Part shown: positions 10,589 to 24,005 of the stretch, one piece after another
Position numbering within the stretch: the stretch's first letter is position 1
Layout: each line of letters starts with the position of its first letter
NCBI GenBank assembly: GCA_000349905.1
Contig: KB722740.1
Coordinates: 91,318-155,317, forward strand
From: Volvariella volvacea V23
Lineage: Eukaryota > Basidiomycota > Agaricomycetes > Agaricales > Pluteaceae
Direction of reading: 5' to 3'
Length of the DNA: 64,000 bases
Made by a program: the position numbers and the translations under genes
The notes under the pieces: model-generated
Told to the model about the DNA's origin: nothing
The model's input: the letters and a program-made list of their open reading frames with translations, nothing else
Databases searched by the model: none

Positions 10589-12648
10589 CTAAATCACGTA
10601 TACGTTCTCCTTCGCGATTGCATAACCGTCAAGTTTCTTGAAATATTCGATTCTTGCTTGTCGCTCACGCTCCCATTTCTAGACAAAAAGAACAAAGAAA
10701 CCACGGTCGTCAGCAACGAACAACAAAAAACCGGCTGGAGGGCGCTATAGGGACAAGAACACAAGCGAGGGGAAACACCTGCCTCTCTTTGCTCACTATC
10801 CATCCCATCCGTAAACACGCTCGATTTACCTTTAACCTTTTCTTTTGCCTTCTCTTCCTTATTAACTTTTGCTTTTCCCGCATGCAGATTCTCCGCTTTG
10901 GTCGCCGTGGCGCGTTTACTCGTGTACTTCTTGGTGGTTACCTTCGCGGTTGCTGTGGTGCTTTTAGGTCTGCCTCGGGGGTTCTTCTTAGGGGGTGAAG
11001 GGGTAGCTGTAGTACGTGCTTTCTTCGTTGCGGTCTTATCAGTGGTTTTGCTGGGCGGCGCTGCTGAAGAACGCGTAGTACGACTTCGGGTCCTGACCCC
11101 AACAACCGCCTCCACCTCCATCGCATCCTCCTCGCTCTCGTCTGCTTTTTCGTCCCCTTTTTCGTCGGCCTCTTCCTCAATCTCTTCGGCCTTGCGTTTT
11201 CTTCCTCGGGTGGCGACCTTCTTCGCGGCTGGGGTGACACCAGCCGCCTTCTTTGTAGACGCCGCGCTGCTACGCGTCGCGCGCTTAGCGGGTGTGGCTG
11301 TATCCTTTGCCTTAGACGCCAGCTTCGCGGTGTGCTGTTCTTCATCCTCTGCATCTTCTTTGTCTGGGCTGCCTACGGCCGCAACCCGCGCTGGCAATGG
11401 AGAAGACTCCTCCGTCACCTCAAGTACTACGGCTGCGATGTCGTCAACTTGGCGCTCTTCGGACAAGATAGCGGCATCCTGCTCTGGATGATCGCTTGCG
11501 CGTGGTGTAATGGGCTCGTCGTACATCAATGGAACGATACTCTCAGCCATACTTGGTCGTGGGTTCCTCCTCTTAATGGGTGAAGGAGTACTTGGAGCCG
11601 AACTCCCGTCAACCTGTCCTTCGTCACTCCTGTGGTACTTGTTGTTCGTATACTTCCTCCTAAAGTCCTCGCTGCTCTGGACATCATCACTCTCCTCCCG
11701 AACCCATTTGAACTTTGGCTTATGCGGAGTCCGAGGCTGGACGGGTCGAGGCTGTGGACCACGAGCGAAATCCCGCTTGGAAGGCAAGAGATTAGGATTC
11801 TTGGTCTTCCGCTCCTTGAGTCGGCGCTCAAGCGCAACAAAGCCGAATGGATCGGAATAACTGGGATTGCTGGCTGTGGCAACGGCATTAATATGGGAAG
11901 TGGAGTGTGTAGGTGCCTCGGGATGAATATTCTCATCCGCATATTCCTCTTCGAGCCCTTCCTCGTTTGGTGTTATCTCGTCGTCATCCCTTTCGACAGG
12001 CGTTGCATAGGGCAGCTGGGAGGAGGCCAAGGGAAGGGGTAGTGCAGCTTCCGGATCCTGTTCTGGCTCTGGTTCGTGTACTGGCTCCGGCTCTTCGACT
12101 GGCACTTGACTACGCTGCGAGCGCTTGGGATGGCTTGAATCGAGATAACGTGATGAGAGCGGAGGCGGAGAGGAGGGAGGCAATGGAGAGCCGGCTGGAC
12201 CAGGAACAATAAGAGTATCTTCCCCACGCAAAGGATGAGGCCATCGACCAAGTCCGTGTTGTCCTCGTGCACGGCCCACCGGCCTGGTTGGGGTGGAGGT
12301 AGCCGCGCCTGTGGTCGGGGTAGATGGAACACCTCTGTTTCTCGGTCGGATGGTACCTGTATGGGTAGGGTCAGCTCTACGAGCCACCGGCTGTCTGCGA
12401 ATGCTAGGCGCGCTTGCGGCTATGGCTGCTTGACGTCTCAAGGAGGACCTGGGAGCGGCAGGAGTTGGAGTTGGCGATCTTTCCACTACAGCACTGGAGC
12501 TATCATCGACGTCTTCATCCAGATCTCCGGGAGACACGAAACGAGATGTTATATCTTGCAGCGGCTGCTTCTTGGGCCTGCGAGGCGGGGTGTTGAGGGA
12601 AATGTGGGGCACGGAATCTTCAGAGTGGAGGTTGCGGGTTCGTGGCAT
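10589..12648 (-). CDS. disordered nuclear-type protein with AT-hook-like motif
   Basis: One very long exon (about 10777-12648) and a short last exon (10589-10678) are read on the minus strand, about 655 residues. The protein is almost entirely low-complexity: Pro/Ser/Thr/Arg-rich N-terminus, acidic middle, and an Ala/Lys/Thr-rich C-terminal third resembling linker-histone tails. It has an AT-hook-like core NPRGRPKST and a bipartite-type basic patch GRKRKAEE, so DNA or chromatin binding in the nucleus is plausible. A conserved-looking helix DPFGFVALERRLKERK lies near residue 275. The final exon encodes KWERERQARIEYFKKL, which looks like a genuine conserved C-terminus. Its in-frame use needs a weak donor (GTTTCC at 10776); the better donor two bases upstream (GTGTTT) breaks the frame. 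Start ATG 12648. No named family. Confidence 0.65.
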
Positions 12649-14200
12649 TGCTGCTTGTCGTGGATGTCTATGTCTGTGGTTTGTCAGTCTGGCCTGATCT
12701 GATTCGACTAGACTAACAGACTGCGCAGGATATTCGGGCTGAACGCGTGGGGTTGGGATTGTTGATCGTCGCTAGAGAGTCAAAAAGCGGGATTGGGGAG
12801 CAGGTCGTGGACAAAAGCAGAACGAAAAAGACAAGGGAGCGGCGGTTGAAATATTGCGGAAAACGACGAGGCGGGGTGGGTTGTGAGAGTTGTGGTGGCA
12901 AGAGTCTTGTTAATCCTTCGCTTTCACCAAAGACGCGACGCCCCCGATTTCCACATAGTCACGTGATCACGTCGCTTGGTCCTTGCCGAACAAATGCCGA
13001 CACGCATGATAGCCTCGTTCCAGCCAGGAATTCCCCAACGCGTTCTGCAATTCTATAATATGTTTTCGTCTCCCCAACATAGGGCTGTGCCTCGTGTCCT
13101 GCGCGAGCACGCTGGCTAGGCGTTGTTCCATGCCTTCCCCGGGACGCGCTATTGTCATCGGGCAGGGGTTCAAGCTGACTTTGTTCCCCATATGCGTGGA
13201 CATGACTCAAAAATGGCACCTTGAGCCCGACGCTTGCGAGCGCCGGCCCCGCCCTGTTCTCCAGGTCAACAATGCAAACCCACAAAATTTTCAGTCATTC
13301 ATCTTCATTTCCAGGACCTGTTCGTGTGCAGGTGCCACAAAGGAATACGAGCCAAGAACCGCCGCCTGTGCAGGGTCTGCTTTCAACCGCCGCGATAAGA
13401 ACGAGGACAAGATATTACGGTAGATCGATGTGGGGTACCCGAGGAAGACTCAGGGTCCGTCTTCTGTGATTTCGTGAAAGATGCAGGTGTTGAGCAATGC
13501 ACAATAATAACCGTGGAATGTCGCGCGGAGATTGTGTGATCGCGTTGACGGACGGCCTGCACGCCCACGCGTTCACGGCCGAAGGGGAAGAGATCTAGGT
13601 GCTCTAATAAATTGAATGTATTGATATATTTCTTGCAGAACGGAGAGAAAGGATTATATGTTAGGGTCTGGCGAGAGGGGTTCATTTTGTGGTGGGAGCG
13701 GGACACGACACACAACGACTGCTAACCATACCATGACCAATTCGATGGGGAGACAGAGGGTGGGATGCACATAGAGGCACGGGAGAGCAACTACAGTAAG
13801 GACCAGGTAAGATGAGGGAATGCCGGATAAATGACATAGATGTGATTGGAGATAAAATCCAATAAAGCGGAGAATGTATTGAAAGGGCGGGATGGTCGTC
13901 GATAGAATGGTGATGAGGATGGTCGGTAAGGAGAGTAATTCGTTATATGTACGTTGATGCATAATCTACCTAGTGGTAGCAGTAGAGATGAAGATGACGG
14001 CGGGGCAGATGAATATGGACATGAACCAATAAAAAATAGGATGAGATTGAGTTGCGACAAATCGAAAGTAAAATGAGCAAGAAAAGATACAATAAAACAT
14101 GGTTGGAAAAGGGTGGTAAGAGAGTTGTCATCAAGAGTGTTCGTTCCAGCTTTGCTTCTTCTCATAGCGACTCGCGAGGCTTGCTGTGATTCTATTCAGG
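12649..14200. other. intergenic, no confident gene
   Basis: A 1.55-kb spacer containing the 5' region of the preceding minus-strand gene (12649-12900) and the 3' region of the transporter gene. Short open frames on both strands show no recognisable domain or splice pattern. Confidence 0.45.
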
Positions 14201-17200
14201 TCATGTAGGGATTCCACCTTCTGGTATCGACAGCAATGGTTTTCTAGTCCAGTCCACCGCTATGACGTGGATCAGAACCAGTGTGATAACAATCAAAGAC
14301 AGTACTTACTATTCTGGTGAACCGAATTACCCCACCAGTTCACCGAAATACTGCCACCCCTTGGGAATTGCAGCGAGAAGAAAATAAACATCAACGAAAT
14401 GACCGTTCCTACACCGCACCCCAAAAAATTAGCACCAATCACAAGATGCCAACCAAAAGTAGCTCTTCTACTCACCGCTATCTAACGCGGCACTCGCCAC
14501 ATAATTAAACTTGCTCCACCAAGGGAAATTCTTCTTCCTAATCAGATACTGGAAAACGAACCCAACCGCAAACCAAGACGAATAGTTTATCCCCGTAGCA
14601 GGCGGTATAGCTGATACGCCGTTCAAGATAACGGGTGTGCTAACATACTTGATCCATGAATTTGGATACCGTCGTTGCCAGAACCAGAAAGGTAGCGGTA
14701 AGAAAGCTCCAACGATGATGGCGTAGAGGTGTGGATGGTAGATTGATCCTTTACCAAATTGTCTGCTTGGGCCGATGAGTCCCCTATTTTTGTTGGCACC
14801 GAGTCCAGATTTGAGGAGAATTGGGATAGGAAGGCCGTAGGGGAATGACGACGATGGAATGACACATTGAGTGCGATGATCGCGGGTCATCCGCCAGGCA
14901 CCAGGAACCGATAAGTGTCGACGGTGTGCGCATGTCAGTGATAGGATTGAGATGAGGTGGTGATCCGAAACCCCACGAGTACACGGCACAAGGGAAATGA
15001 AAGGCAATCAGTCAGTCAGTATTCGACGAAACGCTTTGCAAAGAATACAGCTAGAGTTGAAAGTCAACGCACCATACGGCAGATGCGGTGAAGAAGACTT
15101 GGTTGTGAGGGCATGTCAATTGACTTGTTGAGTCAGGTTGACAGATGTCATGGACGTTATTGAAAATCCATTCCTTGACACCAACTTGAACGAATGCTGC
15201 CATCGTTGTTGCGATCAGTTGGACTAAGGGGGTGTATATCAGCATCTGCATTGAGGTGTGGCAGCAAAGCGGAGATGCGCACCCAGGAATGTAGCCCGAG
15301 GAGGAACCTTGACATAATGTCCAAGCTTCAAGTCTTGCACGAACGATGTGGCGGCTGTCAGCGTTTGTACCGAGTAAGCCTTGAAGACCTGTCATTGCAA
15401 GATTAATACTGGTTACCATACCAATATTGAGGGACATACCATGTTTGCGAGGGGGTTTCCGGGAAGCAGTGTTCCAGGTATGATCTGAGCGAGAATATTG
15501 AGAGTAATCTGTCGGGATAATGTGATGAGTATCAGCTTGCAAAAAGCAGCATCCATCACTTACGCCTTGGCCAGTCATAGCATAGATGAACCCAGATGGG
15601 AGGATGTATATCACAGGCAACAGAACCGACAACACCAGAGCCCAGACAGGTACATTCGTAGCTTCCCAAACCTATAGAGGAAAACAAAAATTAGCGCATA
15701 TACATACTGGATCATCCACACTCACCTCGACAGCGACAACTGCCAAACTGAAGAATACACAGAAAGCCATAGCATACCACCAGTCCGGCACTTCGGGGTA
15801 GTTCCTCATTAATTTGGCATGGATATCATCGCTCTCCACTCTCATCTTCTTGATACCGTTCAGCAAGCTCTGACCGTGGTACAGCAATGTATGAACAATC
15901 ACGCATGTACTGAGAGCAAACGCCAGCAGATATGTCATTGCATATGTCGCTGGCAAGTAAAGAGGGGAGTATTCATCATAGGCTGCTAGGTCGAAAGTAT
16001 CGTCGTGACGAAGTACACGGCTGATATTGTAAACGTTGCCAAAGCGATCATAAGGTTCGTTTGCTGAGATGGGGAAGTAGGCCAAGTTCCACGACTGGAA
16101 TCACGTTGGTGAGCAAGCTGCCGGAGAAGAGTTGAATATAGAAACTCACGTTAGTGTAGTAAAGTGCCGGTGTAAGGATCCAATAGAACATCACGAATCC
16201 AAGGAAGATATGGACTTCGGCCCACCAGGGTACTGCAAACAAAGAAAAAAGGCAGGGAGTTCATTAATATCAAACTCAGATTTGCATCATAGGCAACGAT
16301 AACAAGGGAGGGGAGTTGCCATTTGAGCAAATGAATGTATGTGCTTTCATTCGGCGATGACGATAACAATGAGCAAATTCATGATACGCACCCATTAGAG
16401 GACTTCCGATCCAGCTGATCTGTGACCAATCAAAAGTCAAAATGCTCATTCCTAATCCTGAATGAACACCGAAAAGTTGGTTGACCGGAATATTGTTGGG
16501 CGCTGCCCAGCAGATGAACGAGAAGACAGATAGCGCCTCGAACAAGAACCCTAGATTTTACCGATCGAAGCACCGTAGTCAATAACCACGCAATAAGGGT
16601 TTAGAAACTAGATGACGCACCGGGCAAGAAGAACCAGAAGAAGCTGGCAATAGTGACGACTATGAAAAATTTGTACCTCGACATGCCTTTACCGCCACTA
16701 CTACCTGCCATTCCGATTCCGTCATCTTCATCCTCAGCATGCAAGGTGTTCAAGAGCGTGCAAGCGACCAGGTTCTGGGGCCATACCATACTCGCTGGCC
16801 ACACAAGGAACCGTCGACATAGCCCAGCAAGGCCGAATCCAGTCAATTGTGTTGCCAGAACCAGGACAAGTGCGAACCAGTAGCCCAAGTCAAGTTCGTA
16901 GAATACCTCGGATACCACGACGGCATTCAGCGCGTATGGGCTTCCGACAGCAACGTTGGCCATGATAAAGACCAGGACATGTTCCTTGATGTTCCATGGG
17001 CCAGGGTTTAGAGAAAACTCGATGGGGCTTGGGTATGTTAATGGCCGTAGGAATGCGAAGAAGGGATGCGATGGTAGCCAGCGAGCAGGCAGATGAGGTA
17101 GGGGTATTCGGTATACTGTAATCGGTAGTGTGAATGCCAGGAACTTCCCAAAGGGGTAGGATATTAGAAGGAGTACTAAGGGTACGACTGTCGGTGCCGG

Positions 17201-18602
17201 CCAACGGAAGTTGAAGAAGACGTTAAGGGCACTAAAATTTGAATTAGCTAACAGTCAATGACTACCAGGGCAAAAAAATACTTGCCTGCTGATTATACAT
17301 AGTAGCAAACCAACGAACCACATCCGTATCGTCATTGCAGGCATATCTGGGTCGTCAATGTTCGATACAGAGGCTCGCACTTCGGGGAAGGGGCTATCCT
17401 CATCCTCGATAGCGTCTAGGTCTATCTCCATCCTAGAGAGAGATTTGGTTAGTGGCTGCTCGGCAACTGGGAGTAGTGTCATCTGGAGGGGAAACGAGGT
17501 GGAGGGAGCTGCACGCGCTGCTTGAAATTAACTGCACACCGGCCAAAAAAGAGGGGAAAGTGCTTCCTCAAACGTAAAAGCGTCACCCGAAAATGAAATT
17601 ATAATTAGGCATGACATGGACATATAAGTCCATATGATTCTCGGATGGAAGTGACAGTGGAGAATTGAGGAAGAGAGTGTTTCCAAGAAGGGGAGGAGAG
17701 CAATGAAGTGGATGAAAGGACAATGAAAAAGCGACAGGACAGGGACAGGACTAGGAGGAAGAGAGACAGCGCACAGGGAAATTCACTGACTTTATTGAGA
17801 CCTGACTCTCACTATCCTCAATCATGCTGGGAGTGATGCTCAACGAGTCTGTTATTGAAGATGTGTTCCGTTTGCGATTTCCCTTCCGAGCTTCTCGTTC
17901 CTTCTCTTTCCCATTTACAGATGTAATTCCAGTACCATTAACATCCTCAGAACTCTGACCCGTCACGGAAGGAAGCGAAACGTGCACCTCGCGGGAAGCT
18001 TCCGCCGTAGTTGGAGCATGGGACACGGCGGCTGTCTCCGAAGGTAGACGACGAAGACTATAACCCTGCTCATGAGGATTCGAAAACGAGCCCGTCGACG
18101 GCGGCGATTGCGGTGGCGGTTGGAACGGATACTGGGACTGGCGTTGCGGCGAGGGGGGATCTGGGGCTTGGGTACTTTGAGAGTCAGGGTAGTATGAAAA
18201 CTGTGGTGTTGAGGGTCCGGCTTGACCAAGGTGGGAATCAGCAGGATAGCGAGCGTTGGGATCGAACGTGGGTGCTGGGTATGCTAAGGGTGTAGAAGGC
18301 TGAACGATAGGATGTATGGTAGACGACGAGGGGTCTTGAGGTTGTTGGTAGTAAGAATGGGGTTGATTGGAGTCGGGATAGTACTGAAAAGGTCCTGGTT
18401 GGTGCTGATCCTGGTCTGCAGTGCTGGGTGGACCGTAGGCGAAAAGTCCTTCATCATCATCCTCCTCCTCCTCTCCTATTTCGTAGTCTTGAGAGTACCG
18501 GTATGGGTCTTTATCATGACCGCCTACTGAAGTTGATGGGCGACCACCATGCGAGGTATAGAGGCCAGATGTGCCGGCCGAGGACAGAGGCCGTCCTGTC
18601 AT
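14201..18602 (-). CDS. OPT-family oligopeptide transporter with long cytosolic N-terminus
   Basis: Thirteen exons: 14201-14259, 14310-14408, 14476-14783, 15073-15223, 15283-15388, 15440-15508, 15564-15671, 15726-16094, 16150-16232, 16392-16550, 16621-17231, 17286-17432 and 17791-18602. They sum to 3081 nt, 1026 residues. It is a proton-coupled importer of small peptides or glutathione-like substrates in the plasma membrane. Family marks: the NPGPWN motif (residues ~395-400) followed by KEHVLV, many TM helices, the VPPRATF loop, and the C-terminal WWGNSV. The first ~270 residues are a hydrophilic Pro/Ser/Gln/Tyr-rich extension in its own exon; the join (donor GTCAGT at 17790, acceptor at 17433) restores K-MEIDLD in frame. 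The second intron (17232-17285) is GC-AG. A shorter start near 17482 is the alternative. Confidence 0.9.
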
Positions 18603-18718
18603 GAGAAAAAGGCCGTCGGAGGGGGCAAAGAGACAGATCTAGGAGCTGTGTGGTATGGCGTTGACGGTCGTGGACGGTGTCGCGGAAGGGGAAAAAAGAG
18701 AGAGGAAGGAATTCGGTC

Positions 18719-18738
18719 GGGGGGTGGGAGGGGGAGGG
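18719..18738 (+). promoter_or_regulatory. G-quadruplex motif upstream of the OPT gene
   Basis: Four G-runs (6, 3, 5 and 3 G) are separated by single bases T, A, A. This is an ideal intramolecular quadruplex pattern, on the plus strand about 117 bp upstream of the minus-strand transporter start. A regulatory effect is inference. Confidence 0.5.
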
Positions 18739-21700
18739 ACTTGGTGGTGGGAAGGGATTGGGGCTCAGGATCTGGTTGACCAGGCACATCAATCCACCTG
18801 TGCCTGGCAATTACCTCTTTATGCCCACACTCACCCATCCCATTTTTATAACCCTCCTGTTTTCGAAATTTTTGCTGCTATTTTTCGCCTCCAGATCGAG
18901 GAACAGATTGCATGTTCACCGCTGGACCCTCCACATTCTTTGGCCTGTATTCCCATCAAACTATAGCAATAGGACCTTGCTTCAATATGCTATTAGTGAT
19001 ATCGAACGCTGTTCTGAACTTTTCATATCCTGCTAATACCCATTTCATATCGGCCAATCAACTCGCAATCAGGCCGCCCCTGTAGACAGGCAGTCATGGC
19101 GTGCTTGCTATACGTTTGATATGGCCGCTTAAGGTACCTAGTGTACAATGCCGGCACAATGGTTATCAAATCCCCGAGAACACATATCCAGAACGAATCT
19201 CCTATGACTTCAGTTGAGCCATCATACGAGTCACATAGTTGTACTTTTAAGTACATCACAAGTCTGAATGTGAGTCTACAGCTTGTTCGATGGGAAGCAA
19301 CTAACTATAATCTGGATAATTGTTGCGCCTGCCCTGCAGGATGAAAATGGTATGGTGATCAGTCCATTCCAAGCCTACCCGATGAGCGGCTTACCAAGGC
19401 GCCAATCCAGCCCAGCTTCAGAATCCCTAAGCTCGGTGCTGTGGACGTAGACCTCGTTCCTGTACTATATCACCGCATCGACAACCTCGCCTTCATGAAC
19501 ATTCCAGACTGATGAAAATCTAGGTCGGAATGGTCGGATATGGCTTTTCATGCGCAATTTGGTCCACTCCTTTTGGATTCGGAGCCTATAGGCTGGAGCT
19601 TGACATTAAGGGGGCCATCATCGGAAACCGGCCACTACGTCAAACGCTACAATCCCCGCGTTTGCCTCGTATCGTAGCCGTTTACACCCTCGATGATGGC
19701 CAACCTCAAAGGCTGGACAAGGCAAGCAATAAGGCTCTTGGCTCTCAAGACCTCAAGCCCGTGGCGTAATGCGGGTTCTTCAGACATTCAAGTCGCAGCG
19801 GGTCGAGGAAGCCCTGGACTCGGCCTTCTTTCGACTCAAGCATCTTTACACATATAGGACGTTCGTTCGGTTTGTTGCACCGCGTTTGAAATGCACCAAC
19901 TTGGGACAAACTTCTCCGTCTAAGATGGATGCGAGCTAAATCCCATCTTTACATATTCTTCCGCAGCCCCAAAGCTTATTACATATAGTCATCACATTAC
20001 TGCGACGAGATAACTGCGAAGGTATAAGCCTACCGCTGTAGGCTTTTAGGGTTAACGAATAAGTTATAAGGTGTGTTCTTCCTCTGGTTACTGTAACCTA
20101 TCAACTTACTTTTTTCGTTCATACATCACAGGAATCCCGAGCATATTTAGTTACTAAGGTCAATATCCATGATGCGATTTCAGAAAAAAATTCACGGATC
20201 CTTCGCCTCCCTCGAGAAGCTTTGGCGCGTGCTTTTGTGACGAGCTTGTATGCTCCACAATGCCATGCTTTGATGAAGAACAAAGGAGAGGAACGAAAAA
20301 TTCGTAACAGTGAGCGGAAGCGATTAATATCAACACATACCTCAGTATACTTAGTAACGTTGACAACGTTGACAAGTCAATTCTAACCACCAGAGGTTAG
20401 CTGCCAGGACAGCGTCACACCCCATATGATCGCCAAGGCACCCATTTTCGCTGATGGGTTGTTTTCTGTACAAAAGGTCTCGACCATTGTGTTGACAGGT
20501 TTATTTTTCTTCAATGTATCTGTGTTGCGCCGCTAATTCGATTCCGAATCACCCAAGCACCATTCTGAAGTCGCTGTCAGAGAATCCGATATCCACACTA
20601 CGCCGCGTATCGCGGCTTGTTAAGCCTTCAGAGTTGCCCGACAGCCTTTGCTGTATCAGCGATTACATGAAGTCATGATTCCAGCCTCAAACACCGAGGT
20701 CGGGACCTTCGAAGGCGCCTGCACATGTTAAGAATTCTTCGGCGGATGCGGAGCCCGAATTACTAACGACGGAAGGTAACACTGACATGACACTTCTTTA
20801 TGCGATCCACCGAGTGTGGTAGGAGGTGAGTAATGCTTTAACAAGCGTTTTTTGGTATCTCATCGACTCTTAAACGTACTCGGTATTCCACGCGGGTTGG
20901 TGCGATCCAGATGAACTCGCTACTGTGGTTGCGTCTCACTTCTAAGTGGGCCGAATAATAGTGCCACTACCAACTCATCGTCGGAGCTGCACGCCAGAAG
21001 GTTTAAAGGACCTGAATCACATAAAAAGATAGGAGCGACAAAATGATACTGGCACTTCGTCGCTCCCTTCTATCAATGCATTCCCATTATGACTATCAAC
21101 CTGAGCTCCCAAACCCTCAAGTATCATTTCGTAATGCCAATCCAAGCACCCACTCAGACATCCGCAACATCTTAGATGGCACGACGTATAGCTTGGGTTG
21201 TCGCCGCACTTCCTCTTCGCGCGAATCACTGTCAATGACCTTGCAAGAATTCGCCGCATCAAATCCCAGCTCAAACCTACATACAAATACACACATATCA
21301 ATGCATCCTACATATCGGTTCGAATCGGGCTGTGGGGCGTTCTATGCTGCATACAATTTGCGCATCCGAACCTGTACTTATCACCCAATGAATTCCATCA
21401 CCGCTTGCTCCCTATATTCTTGCGTTCAAGCACGTTGGCACCTTCACAGCCAATGTCGATATGCGGTGTGTGATGCATGATGATCTATAGCCGGTTCGGA
21501 GTCTTGAGGGGATCATCATCCATCAGCGCTTCCTCAGGCCCCGAGCATGTGCTAGCGCGTCCCCTTTCTGTCAACGCCAGACGCGGGAAGCGCTGATAGG
21601 TGAGTATTGGCTGACAGAGGATCTAGGAGAGTTCTGGCCTCAGTTCGTGCAATGGAATTCTTTGAAGGATGCTGCATTATGTGGATGTACATCATTCCAG

Positions 21701-24005
21701 GAAGATGGTATTCTTGGGTGTGGGACGAGGGAATTAGCATTTTCTCGAGATAACACCTCAAAACAGCCCTGAGATATCGAGTTAAAGATGCCCACAAGGG
21801 GGATCAGCGTCAACAGGGCTGCTAGAAGCGAAAAATATCTAACATTCCTCAGGTATAGTCATCCGAAATATTTCCTCAAGCAAGTCAGCCCTAGGACTTA
21901 GCGTTCGCCTACCTCTAGTAAGAAACCACTCCATGAGTAAGAAAAAACCATGTGCTTAAAACGGACAAGGAAATCTTGGTGGGCATTATCAGTCCTATTG
22001 TGACACTGCTATGATGTCCCGTTCTGAAGGGTGCACTTGGTGACACCACAGGCGCGCGCTCAAGCCTATGCGACTTGCCTCATGAACGAGATACAAAGTT
22101 CATGTCCAGCATTTAATTTTTCCCCGGCACCCCTTAATCTATACCGAAGATTGACAACGCTAGACAACGAATGACGGGGATTAAGTACAGTATACAATGA
22201 ACTTACCCACCTACTCCGACCTCTCCCACCTATCACTGTACTTGACGTGCAAGGCTCGTCAATCCTTGGGAGTGTTGTACTATAGCCTACAAGGCCATAA
22301 ATGACGGTCCTATAAGAATGGCCGATGGTAGTGTCGCTAATCCTCGCATTTGCGGCATCGGTTGGCATTTAATTGTAAAGGCTGTCCGGCGGCTGTGAAC
22401 TACGAACAAATGAAAATTGACAGCGGTGATAGCGCTGCCCGCACCGTTAGGAAATTTGCAAATTGGGTTAGAGAGAGCATCCTGCAGTCGAATCCTCATC
22501 GATGCACGAACCTGGGTAGTCTTACATCACAATGAGTGCATTGACCTACACGCCTTGCGGACTTTTAGCGAGAATCCTGGATAGGATGCTGGGTACCTCC
22601 CACGAGATTATTCGGCTTCACTTACAGTCTGATGCACCGCATGCTGGACAAGCCTTGGGTTAGGATTCTTACTCGGGTGATCCCTGAATCATTGGACTCT
22701 ATGGGCGCCCATGTTGTAAATGTACCCCGGGAACTTTTGAGAGAATCCTTAAACGGCACAGCTTCACGGGCATAATTTAAAGACGCACAAATGCGTGCAC
22801 CGACTTCAAAATGGTGATCCCCACAAGATCTGTACCACAGGTCACGGGTCTCGTCATCGCTCTCTTGGAGGATTGTTAATCAACAGCTTGGGCTTACGTA
22901 GGGGATGGCAATAATCAAGAAACCCATGAGATCGTTGTCCCCCGCTCGAGTGGGGAAGAAGGGGGCTTGAATGACGCCTCGGGCGGGCATGTCGGTCAGG
23001 AAAAGCACCCTGTATGGTAAGCTAGTATGTTTTTGCCTCTCGGTGCTGTTGCAATGGGATCATTTAGCCAGATTCATATGGAAAGAAGGCGATAGAGAAG
23101 ACATATAGTGTTCCACAGTTTCTGATTCTAGACGAAGGAATGACTGTGAAGTCACTGGGGATGCTCACCTATTATCAGCGATTGGTCATATGTATCGCTA
23201 CTAGCTTCTCAAGATGGAACGTGCCTAGCGAGCCTAAGACTTCTACCGGACTGCACAGGAATGATTTGCCCGGTTTCTTGTCAGTTAATATTTTGTCATG
23301 GATAAGATATCCTCTAAGTGATGCCCGCTGGGGATGGCAAAACAGCGGGAGTGCCTGTCCTAGTTGTAGTGGAATCGTACCTTGATAATGCTTGGAACAA
23401 CTTTTGGTATGATTTCCTTCGAGGGAAAAGCCTTTCTTGCTATACCCGTCGGTGTCGGTCTATTTTGAGTCAGCACGGTCAACCTTTGCCATGATAGGCG
23501 CATCACTTCATGTTTTGGGCGTTCATCAGGTAGGGGGTCGAACGCCACCCCTTCAGCCCCTCCTACCGGATGCCTTCCTGTGGAGGTCGACAAACCCTTG
23601 GACTGACCGATATTTCCCGTTTTCATGTGGGTAATATCTTGCACATCTGTCGGATTTAATTGTCTGTTGCATCGTTGTCGGCGCCTCTCGTCATAGTTTC
23701 GGGCTTGAGGGTGAGCTCAATCGAGTGGCGCCAACAAAACCGTCATAATGACTCCCAGATGAAATTGAATGCACAAGAAGACCAGGGCAAAACGCCAAGG
23801 TCTTCACGCCAATTGCAAGGCCAAAGGAGCTGCTGGCTCAACTGCATTGGATTTGAGGGTGGGTGCTGCGATGTGGTCGTGTCAAGTTCCCGGCATCGAT
23901 ACACGCTTGTGTGATCAGGTCCGCATTGATTGAGTTCAGCCACAATCGCGTCTTGTCTGCACACCTCCTTCACCTTCAAGCCCATTACCTCCGTAACATC
24001 GCATT
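18739..24005. other. gene-poor stretch, no confident gene
   Basis: More than 5 kb without a gene I can support. Stop codons are frequent in all six frames and no spliced model holds together. Two places look like worn coding sequence. At 19141-19460 a GT-AG intron (about 19270-19339) would join two short frames. Around 23330-23990 short hydrophobic frames appear on both strands. Neither matches a family I can name. No terminal inverted repeats, LTRs or RNA genes were seen. Confidence 0.4.

Noticed and set aside
10898..11583. Long plus-strand open frames with hydrophobic Val/Leu/Phe runs
   Set aside because: They are the antisense shadow of the Ala/Lys/Thr-rich minus-strand protein; no start context or splice signals.
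17429..17482. Separate start codon for the OPT transporter at 17482
   Set aside because: Sequence just before 17432 looks like a branch point and acceptor, and the upstream exon joins in perfect phase. Kept as a possible alternative isoform only.
23360..23644. Minus-strand frame resembling an epoxide hydrolase C-terminus (PTGIA, KEIIP)
   Set aside because: Only two short words match, no nucleophile elbow or upstream exons could be found, and the frame soon stops.
23660..23990. Plus-strand fragments resembling a zinc-type alcohol dehydrogenase
   Set aside because: A weak CDVVV-like word only; no GHE or GxGxxG motif and stops in all frames.
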